Shown: in pieces, positions 6,511-11,078 of the stretch
Layout of the letters: each line of letters opens with the position of its first letter
Numbering within the stretch: the stretch's first letter is position 1
NCBI GenBank assembly: GCA_947259425.1
Contig: CAMYMO010000287.1
Span: 1 to 11,078 of the forward strand
Length of the DNA stretch: 11,078 nucleotides
Origin: an uncultured Ectothiorhodospiraceae bacterium
GTDB taxonomy: Bacteria; Pseudomonadota; Gammaproteobacteria; UBA6429; Thiohalophilaceae
Direction: 5' to 3'
Translations under genes and position numbers: made by a program
The notes under the pieces: model-generated
Seen by the model: only the letters and a program-made list of their open reading frames with translations
Databases searched by the model: none
What the model was told of the DNA's origin: nothing

Positions 6511-6957
6511 ATGTTAACTTCCAGATTGTTTTTACTAGGCATGGGTCTATTTGTTGCCGTGCATGCCCAAGCTGAGGGTAATGTTTGCGAACCATCGTCT
6601 GGAAATATTGCCCGTGCGATGTTTACTACCCAAATCGACGATCGAGAGCCAGTCGATCGGGTTCTGATCCTCGAGAATAAAATACCGGAACTCTATTTTT
6701 TCAGTGATCTACGACATCTACAGGGACAAACGGTCAAACATCGTTGGGAATATGAGGGACGAGTGATAAAGGAAAAGGTGTTTCGCGTGAAAGGCCCGCG
6801 CTGGCGCATATACTCGCTCAATAAGCTTGATAAATCGATGCTGGGTAGATGGACCGTGGTGATTACCGATAAAGACGATTGCCCGTTAAAAGCGGTTATA
6901 TTTCAATATGTGAAAAGTGACCAGGGCGAAGGTTCAGCCATTATTGATTTACGTTAG
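6511..6957 (+). CDS. DUF2914 domain protein, secreted to the periplasm
   Basis: A 148-residue protein with an N-terminal signal peptide (LFLLGMGLFVAVHA core, likely cleavage after A-Q-A at 21) and a DUF2914 domain over most of the rest. The family's hallmarks are present: ARAMFTTQIDDREPVD (34-49), ELYFFSDLRHLQGQTV (60-75), HRWEYEGRV (77-85), KGPRWRIYSLNKL (94-106) and GRWTVVITD (112-120). The pattern suggests a small beta-sandwich; the family's function is unknown. Cys26 and Cys124 could form a disulfide in the periplasm. It follows the TerB-like gene by 51 bp with no visible terminator, so it may be the third gene of that transcript. Its stop lies 26 bp from the convergent stop of the 1209-residue gene. 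Confidence 0.85.
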   Translation: MLTSRLFLLGMGLFVAVHAQAEGNVCEPSSGNIARAMFTTQIDDREPVDRVLILENKIPELYFFSDLRHLQGQTVKHRWEYEGRVIKEKVFRVKGPRWRIYSLNKLDKSMLGRWTVVITDKDDCPLKAVIFQYVKSDQGEGSAIIDLR

Positions 6958-6983
6958 TTAATTCTTCAGTTTCAAAAATTGTA

Positions 6984-9900
6984 TTAGTTCTGTTTACGCC
7001 ATTTCGATAACATCTTATTAAAGTCATCTTCAGCTTCAGACTTCACTTTATCTTCCAAAATCGTTTTATTACTGCCAGTACGAGCACGTATCGCCGCCAG
7101 ACCACGGGTCGGTTGCTGTTCGGTTACGGTGGCGACCTGTTCAACTTCAAGATAGGTCGGTCGGGTAATTGCGACAATACTGATGGTGACCATCACCACG
7201 ACACTTGCCGCCAAGGCAATGAGTGAGCTACGACTGCGACCAGACTTACGATTATCCGCTACCGCTTCTTTGATTGGAGCAAAGTGATCATCTTCGACCG
7301 AGGCCTTGGCCTTAGGAGCAGGTGCTGAATTAGCCGTTATATTATCAAGCTCAAGTAATATTGAATCGCTGAATTCGGATTCTTGATCGACGATCAGTTC
7401 TTCAGGTTCGTCATCGGCGTAGTCCAAATCAAACGATGGCAATTCATTGCGAGATCGTTCGGCGAGCTGAACCTCAGCTTGTTGTAATAATTTTTCAGCC
7501 TCTTCACGGCTAGGTGGGCGCGCTGAGGGTGCTTTAAAGATGAAGATATCTTCTTCGCCTTCTAGAATAGTTTTATCTTTTACGACATGCAGTTTCGCTT
7601 TAGCCAGTTTTGGCCCGCGTCCCATATTTATTTGGACATCATCGTCGAGAATCGCGGTTTCGTGTTTATCAAGCTTACTACGGAGCGATTGAGCCATTTG
7701 TTTCGCTTTCTGTGAACGCTGGTCAGATTGCTGCTGGGCTTGTTGGTTGGCTTGCTGCACGCGTTGTGCTTCTGCCTGGCGCTGTTGTTCAACCTGGGCA
7801 GCAATTCGAGCCTGTTCTTCTGCGATGCGTTGTTCTTCAAGCTGGGCAGTAAATCGAGCCTGTTCTTCAGCAATGCGTTGTTCTTCAAATCGTATGGCTT
7901 GTTGTCTTGCTTCTTGTTCAGCGTCTAGCGCAGCAGCCTGACGCTCGGCCTGTTCGGCTGCCAGAATTGCCGCTTGACGAGCCGCTTGCGCCGCTTGTTC
8001 CTGGGCAGCAGCCTGATTGGCTTGATGTTGTACTGATTCTTCTTCAATTCGGGTGCGAGCCCGGGCCGCTTCGTCCTCAACCAGCTGACGGGTTTGTTCC
8101 ATTTCGCTACGTAAGCGAGCGGCTTCCTCGATGGCGGCACGGCGAATCGCATCGGCTTCAAGTTGTGCGGTTTCCATGGCTTTTTTGGAGACATCTTCGA
8201 TTGTTTGTTTACGAATCGATTCAGCTTCGAGTTCGGCGACGCGCATAGCTTGCTCACGTTCGAGCTTGAGTTGTTCCAGAGTTTGTTTGCGAATCGATTC
8301 GGCTTCGGTCTCAGCAAGACGGCGAGCCTCTTCACGCGCTTCCTGATGAGCCTGTTTAATCGTTTTTTGGCGAATCTCTTGAGCTTCGGCTTCCGCTTTA
8401 CGACGCGCTTCTTCTCGCGCCTGTATCTGGGCTTCCTGAATCGCCTTTTGACGAATGGCGTCCGCTTCCGCTTCGGCCTCGGCACGAGCAGAGTCGAGCG
8501 CTTTGCGGCGTTCCGTGTCGATTTCCTGACGTTTTAGTTCTTCTTCAGCTTTAATCCGGGCAGCTTGTTCGGCGGCGGTTTGTTTCTCACGTTCCATCTG
8601 CAATCGCATGCTTTCGGCTTCTTTTAGAGCCTGCTTGCGAATCGCTTCCGCTTCGAGTGTACCCTGACGACGAGCCTCTTCAGCAGCCTTAGAGGCTTCG
8701 GCAACGGATTGTTCTGCTCTACGACGCGCCTCATTAAGTGCGTTTTCCTGATGCTGCTTTTCTTCTTTGAGCATCTGCGCTTTACGGGTTTCCAGTTCGT
8801 TACGGATCCGTTCGGCTTCTTTAAGAGCCTTTTGCTTGACCGCTTCTGCCTCAGCTTTAACTTCTTCCGCTTCCTGTTGGGCAATCAGTCTGGCCACTTC
8901 AGCCGCGCGTTCCGCCTGTTGTTTTTCAACTTCCGCCTGTTTTAATTCGGCATCGAGTTCGGATTGTTTTTGTTCGACCGATTGTGATTCGGTTTTGATC
9001 TTTGCTAATTCTTCTTCAGCGCGTTTTCGGGCTTGTTCGGCTTCTTCGCGAATCTTATTCGCTTCTTGTTCTTGTTGTTTGGCAAATTCTTTGCCTTTTT
9101 CGACTTCATTTTTCGCCGAGGCAAGAATTTTTTCTCTTTGTGCCAGGGCTTCTTGTTTCAGCGCGTCAATTTCAGCCTGGGTCTTTTGGCGCTCTGCTTC
9201 GGCTTTTGCGGTTTTATTCGCTAAGCGATCAGCCTGGGCGAGCAGGGCATTGGATTTTTCTTGTAATTTATCAGCCTTAGTGGTGACAAACTGGCGAGCA
9301 AACTCTGCATCCGTGGCTTTTGCAGCCTGCTGCTCTGCGCGTTTTTTATGCTCAATATAAGCCTTGTCATTCAGTTCAGGTAAGTTCTCAACCGGTGAGA
9401 CTTTGGCCGATGGGGTTGCGGGTGTTTTTGCCGCAGGTTGTTCGGTTTCGGTTTTGGTTGAGATTTTGGCTTCAGTTTTGACTTCAGATTTGACTGGGGC
9501 GGCGGCGGATTTTGGCTGCGTTGCCGGTGTTGCTTTGGCGCTGGTAGCGGCAGGGCTAAACGGTTTATCTTGTTTATTGAGGCCGCCTTTTAAGACAAAT
9601 ACTTCAAGGCTTTGCTGAGCAAGTAAAAAGGCGGCAGCGCGACTTTGGGTGCTGTCGTTGCAATAAATGATATGTTCACGTGTGGCATTCAGATCCTTGG
9701 ACCGGACGCGCATCATTGACAAGGGAATATTTTGTGCCCCCTGGATACCATTCGTATTAAATTCTTTATTGGTTCGAACGTCGAGTAATGCCGCGCCGGC
9801 TTTAACCTTGCTCATCATCGTGGCATGGTCGATTTCACGTAGCATGGGTTCGACCAGGAGCTGATGGAAGTCTGTTTTGCTCAGACGCATCAAGACTCCA

Positions 9901-10613
9901 CTTTCTTTCACGGTGACCGTGGCATTACGTTTGCCATTCGTGATCAGCGCCTCTTCACCGAAACCATCGCCGGGACCCAGGATGGCCAGACGAATCTCGT
10001 CGGTTTTGGGGGCAGGGCGGCGTGAGACGCTGCACTTACCCTGCTTGACGATATAGTAGTAGTCATCAGAAGCACCTTGCTCCATGATGACGTCCCCGGT
10101 CTTAACCGGCATTTCTTCCAGTTTAACCAGGATGGATTGGATGTTTTGAGTCGGTAATTGTAAAAAAGCGGGTGATTGCAGGAATTTGAGCATCCAGTCG
10201 CTTTCTGGATCTTCATGGACCCCAATTTCGGTGACTTCATAGGTACCGGAAGGGTCATTACTTAGCAGGATTTCAAGTAAGTCACTGTCGATATGTAATA
10301 AAACGACGTTGGTCTTACTGCGACAGGTGCTGGGACGAGGCCATTCCTGTGCGATAGGGTAGCGTGAGTCAGCGGTTTTAGCCTTAATGGTCTCACTACG
10401 GGGGTTGCCAGTTACCTGTAATTCAAGTGTGCCCGAGAGCAGGTAAGTTGAGCGGGAGTCCCTTTCGCCTTGACGGAAAATTACACGGCCCGGAGGGAGT
10501 TCCTCGACCTGCGATTTGCTCGCAATTTCTTCAAGTTTATCAATACTTAACGAGCCTAACGGCTCAAGTGTCTTTAAAAACTTGACTTGTAAATATTCTC
10601 TAGCGCCACTCAT
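6984..10613 (-). CDS. Giant cNMP-binding / rhodanese / coiled-coil protein with C-terminal membrane anchor
   Basis: 1209 residues. Order: degenerate cNMP-binding domain (about 13-128, no FGE cassette); second cNMP-binding domain (about 141-256) with intact cassette, FGEEALITNGKRNATV at 218-233 including Glu220 and Arg229; rhodanese-like domain (about 260-345) with LDVR and Cys318; Pro/Ala/Lys/Thr linker (350-412); Ala/Glu/Gln/Arg/Lys coiled coil (about 420-980) with 27- and 16-residue repeats; acidic region (985-1110); membrane helix (about 1129-1150) after RKSGRSR; 59-residue tail. Positive charges before the helix predict that the N-terminal part is cytoplasmic. The first 345 residues match a known gammaproteobacterial domain set, usually found as a protein of about that size; the long extension is unusual. 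ATG 10613 has GGTGA 7 nt upstream, and in-frame stops shortly upstream exclude a longer form. Likely role, inferred: a cAMP- or cGMP-responsive membrane scaffold. Confidence 0.9.
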   Translation of the reverse strand: MSGAREYLQVKFLKTLEPLGSLSIDKLEEIASKSQVEELPPGRVIFRQGERDSRSTYLLSGTLELQVTGNPRSETIKAKTADSRYPIAQEWPRPSTCRSKTNVVLLHIDSDLLEILLSNDPSGTYEVTEIGVHEDPESDWMLKFLQSPAFLQLPTQNIQSILVKLEEMPVKTGDVIMEQGASDDYYYIVKQGKCSVSRRPAPKTDEIRLAILGPGDGFGEEALITNGKRNATVTVKESGVLMRLSKTDFHQLLVEPMLREIDHATMMSKVKAGAALLDVRTNKEFNTNGIQGAQNIPLSMMRVRSKDLNATREHIIYCNDSTQSRAAAFLLAQQSLEVFVLKGGLNKQDKPFSPAATSAKATPATQPKSAAAPVKSEVKTEAKISTKTETEQPAAKTPATPSAKVSPVENLPELNDKAYIEHKKRAEQQAAKATDAEFARQFVTTKADKLQEKSNALLAQADRLANKTAKAEAERQKTQAEIDALKQEALAQREKILASAKNEVEKGKEFAKQQEQEANKIREEAEQARKRAEEELAKIKTESQSVEQKQSELDAELKQAEVEKQQAERAAEVARLIAQQEAEEVKAEAEAVKQKALKEAERIRNELETRKAQMLKEEKQHQENALNEARRRAEQSVAEASKAAEEARRQGTLEAEAIRKQALKEAESMRLQMEREKQTAAEQAARIKAEEELKRQEIDTERRKALDSARAEAEAEADAIRQKAIQEAQIQAREEARRKAEAEAQEIRQKTIKQAHQEAREEARRLAETEAESIRKQTLEQLKLEREQAMRVAELEAESIRKQTIEDVSKKAMETAQLEADAIRRAAIEEAARLRSEMEQTRQLVEDEAARARTRIEEESVQHQANQAAAQEQAAQAARQAAILAAEQAERQAAALDAEQEARQQAIRFEEQRIAEEQARFTAQLEEQRIAEEQARIAAQVEQQRQAEAQRVQQANQQAQQQSDQRSQKAKQMAQSLRSKLDKHETAILDDDVQINMGRGPKLAKAKLHVVKDKTILEGEEDIFIFKAPSARPPSREEAEKLLQQAEVQLAERSRNELPSFDLDYADDEPEELIVDQESEFSDSILLELDNITANSAPAPKAKASVEDDHFAPIKEAVADNRKSGRSRSSLIALAASVVVMVTISIVAITRPTYLEVEQVATVTEQQPTRGLAAIRARTGSNKTILEDKVKSEAEDDFNKMLSKWRKQN
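7791..7888 (-). repeat. 48-bp (16-residue) tandem repeat in the coiled-coil coding region
   Basis: Two adjacent copies encode EEQRIAEEQARFTAQL and EEQRIAEEQARIAAQV (residues 910-941). At DNA level the segments 7807-7840 and 7855-7888 differ at only 2 of 34 bases, 48 bp apart. A third, decayed copy (EQQRQAEAQR) follows in the protein. Such near-identity suggests recent duplication. Confidence 0.85.
8124..8474 (-). repeat. 27-residue (about 81-bp) repeats in the coiled-coil coding region
   Basis: The block E-A-x-x-I-R-[KQR]-x-[AT]-[IL] recurs with its Ile at residues 720, 747, 774, 800 and 823, that is, spacings of 27, 27, 26 and 23. Copies outside this run occur at 658 and, weaker, near 592. 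At DNA level the copies share the stretch that reads GCGAATC-GATTCGGCTTC on the plus strand. The run is best seen as degenerate tandem repeats of one helical unit. Confidence 0.75.
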
Positions 10614-10620
10614 CTGTTTA

Positions 10621-10625
10621 TCACC
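10621..10625 (-). promoter_or_regulatory. Shine-Dalgarno for the 1209-residue gene
   Basis: On the minus strand GGTGA (10625-10621) sits 7 nt before the ATG at 10613. A stronger GGAGG at 10651-10647 is too far (over 30 nt) to serve this ATG and has no start codon at proper distance. Confidence 0.45.
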
Positions 10626-10761
10626 ATAATAAAGCGGGTTAAGGATCCTCCTAACTCATTACTCAAAGTAAGGATATGCCCTTGATTTCTCTGTAGTTAT
10701 AGTCGGCCGAAAACGTAACAGCAATAGACTTTGTATAAGGATAGTCTCTAATTTTTATTCA

Positions 10762-10783
10762 AGTTGTGAGTGTATTCACACTG
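10762..10783. promoter_or_regulatory. CRP (cAMP receptor protein)-type binding site
   Basis: TGTGA (10765-10769), six bases, TCACA (10776-10780): a perfect match to the CRP/Vfr core palindrome TGTGA-N6-TCACA. It lies in the 213-bp gap upstream of the 1209-residue minus-strand gene, centred about 160 bp from its ATG. On the minus strand TATCCT (10743-10738) falls where a -10 box would stand for a class II CRP promoter (site centred about 41 bp upstream of the transcription start). It is unlikely to serve the other neighbour, whose 3' end, not its promoter, faces this gap. Confidence 0.6.
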
Positions 10784-10826
10784 CACGCACTTATTACGTT
10801 TATTATTATTTTCATGCTTGTTATTG

Positions 10827-11078
10827 CTAAAAGTCACGCATGAAAATGATTTTGCCACCCTGCATTGAACCCGTCATCAGTTCAAATACAATCTGACCAT
10901 TTTGGTCAAGGTTTAATTGTAATCCAATATGCGCTGTAAGGCTATCGATCTGATCAAAATCTAGGCGCTGATTGAGGTCTCCAGTGGCTTTTTCCTGCCC
11001 ATCCAGCCCCAGGTAACTTATTGATAAATTGGCATATAATGACTCACTAATATAGGTCTGGCTCTCCACACTCAGGTT
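10827..11078 (-). CDS. C-terminal part of an uncharacterised protein, possibly outer-membrane beta-barrel
   Basis: The frame is open to the right edge of the window, so at least 83 residues of C-terminus are visible and the start lies outside; the GTG at 11069 is in frame but need not be the start. The visible part alternates polar and hydrophobic residues (LYANLSISYLGLDG, LTAHIGLQLNLDQNGQIVFEL) and ends in IIFMRDF with a terminal Phe. This is the look of transmembrane beta-strands of a Gram-negative outer-membrane barrel, although the residue two before the end is Arg, which departs from the best barrel signal. I recognise no specific family. No terminator hairpin with a T-run follows the TAG stop before the next gene. 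Confidence 0.6.
   Translation of the reverse strand, partial: NLSVESQTYISESLYANLSISYLGLDGQEKATGDLNQRLDFDQIDSLTAHIGLQLNLDQNGQIVFELMTGSMQGGKIIFMRDF

Noticed and set aside
7925..8485. Minus-strand alternate frame of 186 codons rich in Lys, Arg and Pro
   Set aside because: It is a shifted frame of the same repetitive coding region, without its own start context or any family resemblance.
8767..9360. Long plus-strand open frame (197 codons) rich in Ser, Cys, Ala and Phe, and several like it between 7600 and 9620
   Set aside because: They are antisense to the coiled-coil gene. Its biased Ala/Glu/Gln/Lys codons leave few stops in the other frames; the products are low-complexity and unlike real proteins.
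10703..10710. TCGGCCGA palindrome in the leader of the giant gene
   Set aside because: An isolated 8-bp palindrome with no flanking symmetry or known regulator; not enough to call a site.

Overview
The window looks like chromosomal DNA of a gammaproteobacterium with moderate GC content. The main support is the NadA protein, whose motif wording (the three cysteine regions and the ANTSAAVKA and WAPDK blocks) is of the gamma/betaproteobacterial type. A DUF2914 periplasmic protein, a TrhA/hemolysin III protein and a perfect CRP-type palindrome fit this. I see no transposase, integrase, tRNA, rRNA or CRISPR array, and no clear intrinsic terminator. No gene-free stretch exceeds 300 bases; the longest is 2227-2516.

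Layout. Positions 1-449 hold the 3' part of a 2',3'-cyclic RNA phosphodiesterase gene (thpR), followed at 34 bp by a seven-helix TrhA/hemolysin III gene. These face nadA (minus strand, 1147-2226), with only 6 bp between the convergent stops. After a 290-bp regulatory gap come a DUF2786 protein, an FHA plus class III nucleotidyl cyclase fusion (3392-4357) and a small lipoprotein, all on the plus strand. A helical orphan of 144 residues lies on the minus strand (4742-5176). Divergent from it is a compact plus-strand set: a membrane NERD-domain protein, a TerB-like protein and a secreted DUF2914 protein (5299-6957). Convergent to that set is a 3.6-kb minus-strand gene (6984-10613) for a 1209-residue protein. 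The 3' end of another minus-strand gene (10827-11078) closes the window.

The most striking item is the 1209-residue protein. It joins two cyclic-nucleotide-binding domains (only the second has an intact phosphate-binding cassette), a rhodanese-like domain, a Pro/Ala-rich linker, about 560 residues of Ala/Glu/Gln/Arg coiled coil with internal repeats, a short acidic region, one C-terminal membrane helix and a short tail outside the cytoplasm. A perfect TGTGA-N6-TCACA site lies about 160 bp upstream of its start codon. A predicted adenylate cyclase carrying a phosphopeptide-recognition FHA domain is encoded in the same 11 kb. A phospho-signal to cyclic nucleotide to membrane-tethered scaffold circuit is therefore a reasonable hypothesis. 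Co-location is the only link visible here, so it stays an inference.

The NERD-TerB-DUF2914 set resembles membrane-associated stress gene neighbourhoods in which TerB and NERD domains recur, but its NERD domain has lost catalytic residues.
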